This document shows, piece by piece, positions 1 through 7,781 of a stretch of 12,015 bases of DNA. The notes under the pieces were generated by a model, which saw nothing but the letters and a program-made list of their open reading frames with translations, was not told the origin of the DNA and did not search any database. This DNA comes from Gammaproteobacteria bacterium (GTDB taxonomy: Bacteria; Pseudomonadota; Gammaproteobacteria; UBA6429), in NCBI GenBank assembly GCA_003232015.1, contig QIKU01000197.1, forward strand, positions 1 through 12,015, read 5' to 3'. Position numbers and translations under genes: made by a program. Positions within the stretch are counted from its first letter, which is position 1, and each line of letters starts with the position of its first letter.

Positions 1-1
1 A

Positions 2-508
2 TCAATAGACTGGAGCCATATCCGTGAAACCGTAAAAATGCTGAATTTATCGGTTGCACGTCTGGAACATGCGATGTCTGATGGCGAAGATTCGGTGGGT
101 ACGCTAACCAACTCCTTTACCTCGTTGGCTGCGAGTATTTCAACCATGGGAACGGCTGCCAGCGATTTGCCGGAAAGCAGTATCAAGGGCACCATTTTAC
201 GTAACTGGACGGCCGTTTCTACAAAGGTGAATGAAGCCATTATTGCCTTTCAGTTTTACGACAGATTAACACAGCGGTTGGTGCATGTTTCCAAAAGTCT
301 GAGTGAAATGACCGCGCTGGTGGATAACGATACCCGTATTAACGACCCGTATGAGTGGAAAGGCTTACAGGAAATGATTAAGTCAAAATACACGCTCGAT
401 TCTGACTTAGCGATGTTCGATGCCATTTTAGCGGGAAAGTCAGTCGAGGAAATTTTAAAAGAAGCGCGTGAAAATTACAAAGAAGATAACGATATTGAGC
501 TTTTTTAA
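2..508 (+). CDS. C-terminal part of a helical protein of unknown function (5' end outside window)
   Basis: The reading frame is open from the left edge, so the gene very probably begins upstream. An internal ATG at 38 is not preceded by a convincing ribosome binding site, and the codons before it (SIDWSHIRETVK) read like normal protein. The visible 168 residues are predicted to be mostly alpha-helical. They contain a QFYDRLTQRLVHV segment and end in an acidic stretch followed by IELF. The QF-D-x-x-x-Q pattern inside a helix recalls CheZ-type phosphatase helices, but this is a weak resemblance and I do not assign that function. No membrane segment or signal peptide is visible in the part present. 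A gap of about 107 bases separates it from the next gene, so it is probably not part of the transporter operon. Coding is confident; function is not known. Confidence 0.8.
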   Translation, partial: SIDWSHIRETVKMLNLSVARLEHAMSDGEDSVGTLTNSFTSLAASISTMGTAASDLPESSIKGTILRNWTAVSTKVNEAIIAFQFYDRLTQRLVHVSKSLSEMTALVDNDTRINDPYEWKGLQEMIKSKYTLDSDLAMFDAILAGKSVEEILKEARENYKEDNDIELF

Positions 509-615
509 GATTCTGCTGCATAACGGTGTGTGCTAATTCAAAAACCGTGAACGAAGGGCTTTACCTGCTGTCCTAAAATCCCTATTATTCGCTGTTTATA
601 CCTTTATATATAATT

Positions 616-1506
616 ATGTGGCATTCACCCAAAAACAGGATTTACCGTTACGCAAAAATAAAGGCTATTTTTGCGGGCTTTATTTTGCTTAGCCTCACTA
701 GTGGTTGCTCTTACATTATTTCGCCGCTAACCAGTAAAATGGCACAAAATTTATCAAGTACCATACTTAATTCTGACGATCCAAAAACAGTGGCCGATGG
801 CGCGCCATCTTATTTATTATTAGTGAGCAGCTTTTTAAGAGATGGCTCAGGCAATGAATCGTTGCTTCGTTCGGCGGCTGTTTTGCACAGTGCCTATGCG
901 GGTGTTTTTGTAAAAGATGCAAAGCGCGCAAGTAAAATGTCAACCCATGCACTGGACTATGCGCTGCGAGCCGTTTGTATTAGTAACTCCGATTACTGTA
1001 ATTTGCGCAAAGCCACCTTTGATGAATTTAAAAATCTGTTATCAACCATAGACGAATATGATGTCGCCAACTGGTATGCACTTGGTACAACCTGGGCGGG
1101 CTGGATACAAAAAAACAGTAAAGACTGGAATGCCGTTGCCGAACTGGCGCGGGTTAAAATTATTTTTAAAAAATTACTTGAAATTAATCCTGACTATAAG
1201 CAAGGCGGCGTGCATTTATATGCAGCCGTTTTATCTACCTTGTTACCAGCGGCATTAGGTGGCAAACCGGAGGTTGGCCGTAAGCATTTTGAGCGTGCCA
1301 TTGTTTTATCGAAAGACACAAACTTAATGGCCAAAGTACTCTATGCCGAGAAATATGCAAAACTTGTTTTTAATAAAGAACTGCATGATAAATTACTCAA
1401 TGAAGTTTTAACTTCAAACCCTGTAGCACATGACTTAACTTTAATGAATACACTGGCTCAATCCAGAGCTGAAGAACTTTTAGCCGCTAGCGATGACTAC
1501 TTTTAG
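616..1506 (+). CDS. TAtT-type TPR lipoprotein, TRAP transporter-associated
   Basis: A 296-residue predicted lipoprotein. A basic N-terminus (residues 7-16) is followed by a hydrophobic stretch and a lipobox-like LTSGC, which puts the lipidated cysteine at residue 31. The mature part is helical with TPR-like content, including ALGTTWAGWIQ around residues 155-165 and the LEINPDYKQGG segment with AALLP-like helices after it. This fits the TAtT family (TPR-containing proteins associated with TRAP transporters, exemplified by Treponema pallidum Tp0956). Known members trimerise and bind the cognate substrate-binding protein. Genomic context supports the call: a TRAP binding protein and both membrane subunits follow directly. 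The ATG at 616 is chosen because it is the only ATG that leaves a full signal peptide. Its upstream region is AT-rich with no clear Shine-Dalgarno sequence. It probably sits in the periplasm, lipid-anchored, helping deliver a hydrophobic or otherwise non-classical ligand. Confidence 0.85.
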   Translation: MWHSPKNRIYRYAKIKAIFAGFILLSLTSGCSYIISPLTSKMAQNLSSTILNSDDPKTVADGAPSYLLLVSSFLRDGSGNESLLRSAAVLHSAYAGVFVKDAKRASKMSTHALDYALRAVCISNSDYCNLRKATFDEFKNLLSTIDEYDVANWYALGTTWAGWIQKNSKDWNAVAELARVKIIFKKLLEINPDYKQGGVHLYAAVLSTLLPAALGGKPEVGRKHFERAIVLSKDTNLMAKVLYAEKYAKLVFNKELHDKLLNEVLTSNPVAHDLTLMNTLAQSRAEELLAASDDYF

Positions 1507-1543
1507 CAGTGACAATTTTAAAAGAATAACGAACGGAAAAACA

Positions 1544-2542
1544 ATGAACCGAATCTATACTTTAATGCTATGCGCTAGTGTCGCTTTATTTTCGAATGCG
1601 GCACAGGCAGTTACTTTTAAAATGGCAACCCTGTCGCCGGATGGCTCTGTCTGGATGAGTAAATTAAGAGATGGTGCGAAGCAAATAAAAAAACGCACCG
1701 ATGGCCGTGTTAAATTCAAGTTTTACCCCGGTGGCGTTATGGGTGACAGTAATGCGGTGTTGCGTAAAATTCGTATTGGCCAGTTGCATGGTGGTGCCTT
1801 TACGGGTGGAACGATGACGCGGTTTTATAAAGATAACCTGATTTATTCGCTGGTAATGAAGTACCGTTCACCTGCAGAAATTAAATATGTTCGTCAGAGC
1901 CTTGATGCAACAATACAAAAAGGTTTAAAAAAAGGCGGCTTTACTACGTTTGGTTTTGCTGAGTCTGGTTTTGCGTATGTGATGTCATCTAAAAACTCAG
2001 TCGATAGTGTTGAATCACTACGCAAGCAAAAAGCATGGATACCGGCTAACGATGAAGTTGCGCTGGAGGCCGTGAGTGCATTTGGTGTAACCCCTATTCC
2101 TTTACCATTAGGTGATGTGCTGGCAGGTTTGCAAACCGGTTTAATTGATACCATTGCAGCATCCCCGATTGGCGCACTTGCATTGCAATGGTATACGCAG
2201 ATTAAATATATTACGGATCTCCCTGTTCTTTATTCGTACGGCGTGCTTGCAATAGGTAATAAGGCGTTTAATAAAGCAAAGCCAAATGACCAGAAAATAA
2301 TAACCGAAGTCATGACCCGTGTTTTTAAAGAGCTGGATGTGATTAATAAAAATGACAATAAAGCTGCACTTGCCGCTTTAAAAAAACAGGGTGTAAAATT
2401 TATAAGGCCATCGGCTAGCCAGATTAAAGAATGGCTAATGTATGCAAAAAAATCACAACAGAAAATGATTGAGTCCGGTCGGGTTAGTCAGGATATTGTA
2501 AATAAAGTAGATGCTTTGATTAAAAAATTCCATAAGAAATAA
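1544..2542 (+). CDS. dctP: TRAP transporter substrate-binding protein (DctP family, TatP-like)
   Basis: Periplasmic receptor of a TRAP transporter. The frame is open from an upstream ATG at 1493, but that start overlaps the preceding gene and puts 17 polar residues before the signal peptide. The ATG at 1544 has a GGAAAA-type ribosome binding site at 1535-1540 and gives a clean signal peptide, MNRIYTLMLCASVALFSNAAQA, with cleavage expected after residue 22. The 332-residue precursor then shows DctP features: the TLSPDGSVW start, a YPGGVMGDS-x-x-VLRKIRIGQLHGG segment, and the GDVLAGLQTGLIDT block. By eye alignment to Haemophilus SiaP, the conserved substrate-carboxylate Arg147 (in GLKLRVP) falls on Trp165 here (in KAWIPAND). 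A classical C4-dicarboxylate or sialic acid ligand is therefore unlikely. Together with the TAtT lipoprotein this points to the TatP subgroup. The actual ligand is unknown. Confidence 0.92.
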   Translation: MNRIYTLMLCASVALFSNAAQAVTFKMATLSPDGSVWMSKLRDGAKQIKKRTDGRVKFKFYPGGVMGDSNAVLRKIRIGQLHGGAFTGGTMTRFYKDNLIYSLVMKYRSPAEIKYVRQSLDATIQKGLKKGGFTTFGFAESGFAYVMSSKNSVDSVESLRKQKAWIPANDEVALEAVSAFGVTPIPLPLGDVLAGLQTGLIDTIAASPIGALALQWYTQIKYITDLPVLYSYGVLAIGNKAFNKAKPNDQKIITEVMTRVFKELDVINKNDNKAALAALKKQGVKFIRPSASQIKEWLMYAKKSQQKMIESGRVSQDIVNKVDALIKKFHKK

Positions 2543-2556
2543 TTTAAAGAGCTCAT

Positions 2557-3042
2557 GTGTTAAAAACTTTAAATTCCGTAAGAACAGCGCTGCTAAAACT
2601 GGAAGATTTTATCCTTATTGGTATGTTGTTCACAGCCATTGCACTGGCAATATTACAAATATTTCTGCGTAATTTTTTTGACTCTGGGATTGTCTGGGGT
2701 GATGTTCTGCTGCGTATTATTGTGCTATGGATAGGTATGTTTGGCGCAATGTATGCCAGCCGTAATAACGAACATATTAATATTGAAATTGGCCTGAAGT
2801 ATTTATCGGCAAAAGCAAAACCTTATGTGCAGGCGGCTGTATTTTTATTTACCGCAACGGTATGCGGTATTGTTGCCTGGTATAGCGTTGGCTTTGTCAT
2901 CATCGAATATCAGGACGGGGCAATCGCTTTTGCAAAAGTTCCGGTATGGGTAGCCGAGGTGATTATTCCCATTGCTTTTATTAATATTTCACTGCGCTAT
3001 CTTATTTCTACTGTTTTATTATTTCTGAATAAACCAATATGA
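2557..3042 (+). CDS. dctQ: TRAP transporter small permease (DctQ family)
   Basis: A 161-residue membrane protein with about four transmembrane segments (roughly residues 18-37, 47-66, 90-112 and 130-155). It carries the family-typical block QIFLRNFF followed by VWGDVLLR, LWIGMFGAMYASR and NEHINIEI. The start is a GTG at 2557. The ATG two bases earlier is in another frame and stops at once, and the AAAGAG upstream serves as ribosome binding site. It lies 14 bases after the binding-protein gene and overlaps the large permease gene by four bases (ATGA), which suggests translational coupling. In the family the small subunit packs against the large one and is needed for sodium-coupled uptake. Confidence 0.93.
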   Translation: MLKTLNSVRTALLKLEDFILIGMLFTAIALAILQIFLRNFFDSGIVWGDVLLRIIVLWIGMFGAMYASRNNEHINIEIGLKYLSAKAKPYVQAAVFLFTATVCGIVAWYSVGFVIIEYQDGAIAFAKVPVWVAEVIIPIAFINISLRYLISTVLLFLNKPI

Positions 3043-4322
3043 CCATTGCACTTATTGCTTTACTGCTGATTGTGATGGCTTTTTTTGGTGCGCCGTTATT
3101 CTCAATTATATTAGCGGTTGCAATGCTTGGCTTTTATTCAAGTGACGTTGATCTGTCCGTTATTACGATTGAAATCTATCGAATCACCAATACTCCGTTG
3201 TTGCTGGCACTGCCCTTATTTACCTTTGCTGGTTACTTACTGAGTGAATCGAAGACTTCGGATCGTTTGGTTCGTTTGTCGACAGCCTTATTTGGCTGGG
3301 TGCCGAATAATCTTTCTTTTGTTACCTTAACCGCCTGCGCCTTATTTACGGCTTTTACGGGTGCTACCGGTGTTACCATCGTCGCTTTGGGTGCCTTGTT
3401 ATTGCCGGCGTTGAGACAGGCAGGTTACCCAGGAAAATTTAGTTTAGGTCTGGTCACAACATCCGGCAGCCTGGGCTTGTTATTACCGCCTTCATTGCCG
3501 CTTATTTTATATGTCGTTATTGTGCAGCAGCTTAGTCTTGAACAAACGGTAACGATGGAAGAGGTTTTTCTGGCAGGTTTGTTTCCCACGGTATTAATGA
3601 TTGCATTACTGGTGATGTGGAGTTTATGGGTAACGCGCAAAGATCCTGTTCCAAGAAGTAAATTTAATAAAAAAGAACTACTCGCTGCTTTAAGTGAGTC
3701 GAAATGGGAAATACCCTTACCTTTTTTTGTATTAGGTGGCATTTATTCAGGTTTTTTTGCTATATCAGAAGCCGCCGCTGTTACAGCGCTTTACGTTATT
3801 ATTGTTGAGGTTTTTGTTTATAAGGAAATATCCTTAAAACAATTACCCAAAGTGATGCATACCTCAATGATTATGGTTGGCGGTATTCTGATGATTTTAG
3901 CTGTGGCTCTAGCGCTCACCAACTATTTGATTGATGCCGAAGTACCAACTCGGTTATTTGAATGGATAAAATCGAATATAGACAGTAAATACACTTTTTT
4001 AATACTGCTTAATATCTTTTTACTGGCACTGGGTGCCATTCTGGATATATATTCTGCGCTGGTTATTATGATCCCGTTAATTACGCCAGTGGCACTGGGT
4101 TTTGGTATTCACCCGGTGCACCTCGGTATTATATTTCTGGCGAATATGCAGGTTGGATATTTTACACCACCGGTTGGAATGAATTTATTTATTGCCAGTT
4201 ATCGCTTTAAAAAACCCATTACTGAAATTTACCATGCCACCATTCCCTTTATGTTTATTTTATTATTTGCGGTTCTGGTTATCACTTACTGGCCGGCTTT
4301 AAGTTTATGGCATCTTGAATAA
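3039..4322 (+). CDS. dctM: TRAP transporter large permease (DctM family)
   Basis: A 427-residue polytopic inner-membrane protein with around twelve hydrophobic segments, the usual length for DctM. Signatures visible are FTGATGVTIVALG (about residues 106-118), GYPGKFSLGLVTTSGSLG-LLLPPS, and the C-terminal QVGYFTPPVGMNLFIA. It is the ion-coupled translocation subunit that takes substrate from the periplasmic receptor. Its ATG overlaps the stop of the small-subunit gene. It ends the TRAP operon, and the next gene is convergent with only 34 bases between stop codons. I see no strong stem-loop terminator in that gap, only AT-rich sequence. Confidence 0.95.
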   Translation: MTIALIALLLIVMAFFGAPLFSIILAVAMLGFYSSDVDLSVITIEIYRITNTPLLLALPLFTFAGYLLSESKTSDRLVRLSTALFGWVPNNLSFVTLTACALFTAFTGATGVTIVALGALLLPALRQAGYPGKFSLGLVTTSGSLGLLLPPSLPLILYVVIVQQLSLEQTVTMEEVFLAGLFPTVLMIALLVMWSLWVTRKDPVPRSKFNKKELLAALSESKWEIPLPFFVLGGIYSGFFAISEAAAVTALYVIIVEVFVYKEISLKQLPKVMHTSMIMVGGILMILAVALALTNYLIDAEVPTRLFEWIKSNIDSKYTFLILLNIFLLALGAILDIYSALVIMIPLITPVALGFGIHPVHLGIIFLANMQVGYFTPPVGMNLFIASYRFKKPITEIYHATIPFMFILLFAVLVITYWPALSLWHLE

Positions 4323-4356
4323 TGTATACAGGTATTCGTTGCGGTTAAATTTTTAT

Positions 4357-5547
4357 TTATAACATTAAAAAATCTTTAATCTTATCTTTTTTTGCAATAG
4401 TATCTTCAAAGCCTAGATCAATTAAATCCCGGCAATAGCCTTTTTCAAATAGCAAGTAACTCATCAGGCTGGAGCCTTCTGTGCGCATGGCACCAATACC
4501 CCTAAGCAGCATACGAATGGATGCAGGCATATCATTGGCGTAGGGGGCTGCGAGCTTGCCAATATCTTCGCTGGGTGAAATCATTAAGGTATCAACATTA
4601 CGTAGTGGTATGTCGTTTTCAATAATGGCGTGATCCGGGATTTTACTAACGGTATTGTTAATTCGAGTTAAGCGTTCCAGATCAGCTTCTAGACTATCAA
4701 GAAAAATACTGTTTAAAACATGTGATGCAATTTCGGCAAAGCTGGGAGAATGTTCCTGGTTAATACGTTGTGCTGAATCGTCGCCTTCCTTGCGATTACC
4801 TATAATCATCAGCCGGTCTGCGCCTAAATGTAGCGAGGCACTGAGTGGCGCAATAAGGCGTATCGAGCCATCACCAAAAAATTCACGGTTAATTTTTTCC
4901 GGGCTGAATATAAATGGGATGGCCGAGGAGGCCATCAGATGATCGACATTAATTTTTTCACGGCAGCCAATGCGGCGAGCACGTTTCCAGCTTTCAATTG
5001 TTGGGTCACCTTGAAAAAAGGTTACATTTTGCCCTGAAGAATAACCTGACGCCGTTACGCTAACGGCATGTAAGTGGCCATTATCAATATTGCGTTGAAT
5101 ACCGCGAGTATGTAAGTAGTTACTTAGGAGCTCATGTAACGGCTCGCGATTCAGTAAATATAGCGGTTTGTTTTTAGCGAAACTGGCGAGCATCATGCTG
5201 ATGAGCCACTGGGCGCCGGTTTTAATAATGCCGCCCGCACTGGTATAAAATACCTGGTCGCAATGAAAATTACCCCAGATAGTGAGCAGGCGAAACACGG
5301 CTTTCCGGTAATTATGTGCTGCACTGGCAAGTGCGGCCGCGTTAATGGCACCTGCGGAAATCCCGGAGATAATTTTAAACGGGCTGGGTTGGCCTTTTTT
5401 AACCAGTTCGGCAACGCCTTTTAATACCCCAACCTGGTAAGCCGCCCGTGCGCCACCGCCCATCATGACTAAACCGATTTTGGGGGGGGTACTCGCTGTA
5501 TTAGCATTTAATTGGTTGTTTTTTGAGCTAATATTCTCGACATCCAT
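4357..5547 (-). CDS. Patatin-like phospholipase / acyl hydrolase
   Basis: A 396-residue protein with the complete patatin catalytic apparatus: the glycine-rich oxyanion loop GGGARAAYQVG (residues 30-40), the nucleophile elbow GISAG with Ser64, and the DGS motif in FFGDGSIR with Asp226. These predict hydrolysis of an acyl ester, probably a phospholipid or lysophospholipid. No signal peptide or membrane segment is visible, so the enzyme is predicted to be cytosolic or peripheral. The first 22 residues are Asn/Ser/Thr-rich and look like a flexible leader. A run of eight C (coding strand) spans codons 20-23, just before the glycine-rich loop. The gene is transcribed away from the phosphatase-led operon, with 90 bases between the two start codons, and runs towards the TRAP operon. 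It may share a theme of membrane-lipid handling with the MCE operon, but that is inference from adjacency only. Confidence 0.93.
   Translation of the reverse strand: MDVENISSKNNQLNANTASTPPKIGLVMMGGGARAAYQVGVLKGVAELVKKGQPSPFKIISGISAGAINAAALASAAHNYRKAVFRLLTIWGNFHCDQVFYTSAGGIIKTGAQWLISMMLASFAKNKPLYLLNREPLHELLSNYLHTRGIQRNIDNGHLHAVSVTASGYSSGQNVTFFQGDPTIESWKRARRIGCREKINVDHLMASSAIPFIFSPEKINREFFGDGSIRLIAPLSASLHLGADRLMIIGNRKEGDDSAQRINQEHSPSFAEIASHVLNSIFLDSLEADLERLTRINNTVSKIPDHAIIENDIPLRNVDTLMISPSEDIGKLAAPYANDMPASIRMLLRGIGAMRTEGSSLMSYLLFEKGYCRDLIDLGFEDTIAKKDKIKDFLML
5482..5489 (-). repeat. Homopolymer G8 (C8 on the coding strand) inside the patatin gene
   Basis: Eight consecutive G on the + strand fall in codons 20-23 of the patatin-like gene, between its polar N-terminal leader and the catalytic glycine-rich loop. 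A gain or loss of one base would frameshift the protein before any catalytic residue. In the sequence given the frame is intact. Tracts of this kind can act as contingency loci in other bacteria, but nothing here shows that this one varies. Confidence 0.9.
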
Positions 5548-5637
5548 ATTTATTTTACGACCTAAATACTATTAACTTTAGCCTAAAATTGGCTTTACGC
5601 TCTTTAATAATTTGCATTACTGCCGATATAGAGAGTT
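5548..5637. promoter_or_regulatory. Divergent intergenic region between the patatin gene and the phosphatase-led operon
   Basis: These 90 AT-rich bases separate two outward-facing start codons, so they must hold promoters or leaders for both the patatin gene (minus) and the seven-gene operon (plus). The GAGAG at 5631-5635 is the likely ribosome binding site for the phosphatase gene. A short imperfect inverted repeat, AGCC-TAAAATT-GGCT (5580-5594), lies near the centre and could be an operator, but at four base pairs per arm it is weak. I could not find a convincing -35/-10 pair with 16-18 base spacing in either direction. Confidence 0.45.
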
Positions 5638-7323
5638 ATGACAGTGGTTACACAATTAGAATTGATTAAGCCCACCGATTTGCCTGCGCCGCCACAGGCT
5701 GCATTACAGATTATTCGTGCCTGTGCGCGCGAAGAAGTCACCAGTAGCGAAATTTCTGCCATTGCTCAGACCAACCCGGCACTAACAGCTGAATTATTGC
5801 GTGTGGCCAACTCTCCTTTGTATGGTATTTCCCGCGAAGTTACCTCAATCAGCAATGCGGTTGCGGTACTTGGTTTGCGGACTTTGCGTAACCTGGTGTT
5901 ATGTATTTCGATACACGACGCAATTAATAAAGAGGCGATTCCCGACTTTGATGCTGAGATTTTCTGGGAAGACTCCTTACGCCGTGCCATTATTGCAAGG
6001 CAGCTAGCCGCTTTAGTCAAACAGGATTCGGACGAATGTTTTACCGCCGGTTTATTGCAGGATTTTGGCTTGCTCATACTATTTTATCTGCACCCGGAAC
6101 AAACGAACGAGTGGCAAACATTGCGTAACTTATCACCGGCTGAGCGTTTGCAGCAAGAGCAGGCGATTTTTTCCGTGACCCACACCGAAATAGGTAAAAA
6201 ACTGGCCGAGTTTTGGGAGTTACCTGAATCACTGGGCGTGGCGATTGGCGCGCACCACGCTCATATTCATCCAAATGATGAGCAAAGTGCCTTAGCGGCT
6301 ATTTTGCAGGCGTCTGACTGGATAAACAGCGTGTTTGTTACCAATAATCCCTCGCAAGCGCTAACGGATGCAATATCCCGCTCAACCCAGGCTCTGGGTA
6401 TTGAAGAACAAGAAGTGAGAGATATTTGCGAGGCCTTGCCAGCACTTGTTACCGATGCGGCAGTGAGTTTAGGCTTAAAAATAGAGCGGCAGGTCGATTT
6501 TGAACAAGTGATGCGTGACGCCAATGTACGTCTGGCCGAAGAAAATACCAGCTATCAGGAGCTGACCTGGGCATTAGAAAAAACCCTGCGTGAACGTGAC
6601 GAACTAGCTGCTGCGCTGAATAGTGAACTGGAACTAGCGCGAGAAATTCAGGCCAGCTTACTGCCACTGGACGATGCCAATACACCGGTACATGGGGTGA
6701 ATATTTCAGCCAAAGAACTGTCCGGTGATTTTTATGATTTTTTCAAACTCGATGATGGTCGGGTTATGTTTAATCTGGGTGATGTGTCGGGCAAGGGGAT
6801 GCATGCGGCTTTGCTTATGGCGAAGACCAGTAGCTTATTTCGTTGCCTGGGTAAAAAGAACCACTCACCGGCTGAATTATTAAAAACCATCAACCGGGAA
6901 ATTTGTGAAACCAGCATTCGTGGCATGTTTGTGACTATGGTAGCTGGTATTTACAACCCTGAAAACGGTGATGTTGTGCTGGTTAATGCCGGTAACCCCC
7001 CGCCTATCCTGTTTAACCCAAAAGCAAAAGAAAAGAAAATACAGTTACTCGCAGCGGATACGCCGCCACTGGGTATTGTGCCCGATATGGACTACAGCGA
7101 AGTTTCGGTAAATTTGCAGCAGGGCCATTTATATATTTACTCAGACGGCATTACTGAAGGCTATGCACCTAATGACAATGAACTGGGTGTGATGGGGCTG
7201 GTCTCGCTAATTGCAAATCTGGACAATATGCCCGTGCAGAAACGGCTGGATACTATTATTCAGCACCTGTCGCAAAGCAGTAAAGGCCAGCGCGATGACA
7301 TGACTCTGTTAATTTTAGAATAA
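5638..7323 (+). CDS. HDOD-domain / SpoIIE-type PP2C serine phosphatase
   Basis: A 561-residue two-domain cytosolic protein. Residues about 10-215 form an HDOD domain: LPAPPQAALQII, an LLRVANSPLYG helix, AVAVLGLRTLRNLV, and FTAGLLQDFG, where Gln141 stands in place of the catalytic His of true HD enzymes. This is expected for the non-catalytic HDOD class. A helical, probably coiled-coil linker (about 295-345) leads into a SpoIIE/RsbU-type phosphatase domain. That domain keeps the metal-binding acidic residues: SGDFYD (Asp364, Asp367), GDVSGKG (Asp382), YSDGITE (Asp503) and RDDMTLL (Asp553, Asp554). The predicted job is to dephosphorylate a phospho-STAS protein in response to a signal sensed by or through HDOD. 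It heads an operon, 12 bases ahead of an RsbW-like kinase and then a STAS gene, which is exactly the expected partner set. The start at 5638 has a good GAGAG ribosome binding site. Confidence 0.93.
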   Translation: MTVVTQLELIKPTDLPAPPQAALQIIRACAREEVTSSEISAIAQTNPALTAELLRVANSPLYGISREVTSISNAVAVLGLRTLRNLVLCISIHDAINKEAIPDFDAEIFWEDSLRRAIIARQLAALVKQDSDECFTAGLLQDFGLLILFYLHPEQTNEWQTLRNLSPAERLQQEQAIFSVTHTEIGKKLAEFWELPESLGVAIGAHHAHIHPNDEQSALAAILQASDWINSVFVTNNPSQALTDAISRSTQALGIEEQEVRDICEALPALVTDAAVSLGLKIERQVDFEQVMRDANVRLAEENTSYQELTWALEKTLRERDELAAALNSELELAREIQASLLPLDDANTPVHGVNISAKELSGDFYDFFKLDDGRVMFNLGDVSGKGMHAALLMAKTSSLFRCLGKKNHSPAELLKTINREICETSIRGMFVTMVAGIYNPENGDVVLVNAGNPPPILFNPKAKEKKIQLLAADTPPLGIVPDMDYSEVSVNLQQGHLYIYSDGITEGYAPNDNELGVMGLVSLIANLDNMPVQKRLDTIIQHLSQSSKGQRDDMTLLILE

Positions 7324-7335
7324 AGAGAAATAAGC

Positions 7336-7767
7336 GTGTTATTTAATCTGATTTCACAACTTGAATTTGAAGCTAATGCCGTTAACTTGCAGGCAATTCG
7401 TAATAATCTACGGCAGATTTTTTTGCAACATGGTGTACCCAAAGCAATCGCTGATGAAATGGTGATTGCGCTGAATGAAGCCTGCATGAACATTATTCAA
7501 CATGCCTATTTTGGTGCGGGAGCCGGGGCAGGTGATGGCAAAATACTAATAATAATAGAAAAAAGTAACGAAAAATGGCGTTTTGAGCTTATAGATTTTG
7601 CCCCCGCGGTCGATATAAACACTATAAAGGCAAAAGATCTGGCAGATGTTCGGCCGGGTGGCCTAGGGCTAAATTTTATTCAGCAGATTATGGACAGTGT
7701 GGTCTTCGAAAACATCAATGAAGATACGCAGTTAGGCAATCGATTGATACTGACAAAAACAATATAA
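7336..7767 (+). CDS. RsbW/SpoIIAB-like serine kinase (anti-sigma-type HATPase)
   Basis: A 143-residue single-domain GHKL ATPase of the anti-sigma regulatory type. The N box is ALNEACMNIIQHAY with Glu48, Asn52 and His56. A G1-like IDFAP (Asp87) follows, with Ala where the family usually has Gly. The G2 box is RPGGLGLNFIQ (residues 106-115). Known relatives bind ATP and phosphorylate a STAS partner on serine, and release or sequester a target in turn. A glycine-alanine run, FGAGAGAGDGK (about residues 59-69), sits between the N box and the next strand and is longer than the usual turn there. The start is GTG at 7336 with an upstream AAAGAG. The gene sits between its probable antagonist phosphatase and its probable STAS substrate, 14 bases before the latter. 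There is no sigma factor gene in the window. Confidence 0.9.
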   Translation: MLFNLISQLEFEANAVNLQAIRNNLRQIFLQHGVPKAIADEMVIALNEACMNIIQHAYFGAGAGAGDGKILIIIEKSNEKWRFELIDFAPAVDINTIKAKDLADVRPGGLGLNFIQQIMDSVVFENINEDTQLGNRLILTKTI

Positions 7768-7781
7768 GAGAGACAGGGAAA

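Noticed and set aside
603..615. TATAAT (609-614) just before the ATG of the TAtT-type gene, as a -10 box
   Set aside because: It would start transcription inside the coding region, past the chosen ATG, and no downstream start would keep the signal peptide. It looks like chance in AT-rich sequence.
1493..1543. Upstream ATG at 1493 as start of the TRAP binding protein
   Set aside because: It overlaps the previous gene and adds 17 polar residues before the signal peptide; the ATG at 1544 has a better ribosome binding site.
4323..4356. Bidirectional terminator between the convergent TRAP and patatin genes
   Set aside because: Only weak pairing (GTTA with TAAC) and scattered T-rich sequence; no stable GC-containing stem.
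5589..5630. Sigma-70 or sigma-54 promoter for the phosphatase-led operon
   Set aside because: TTGGCT and TTTACG lack a good -10 at proper spacing, and the GG-GC spacing for sigma-54 is wrong.
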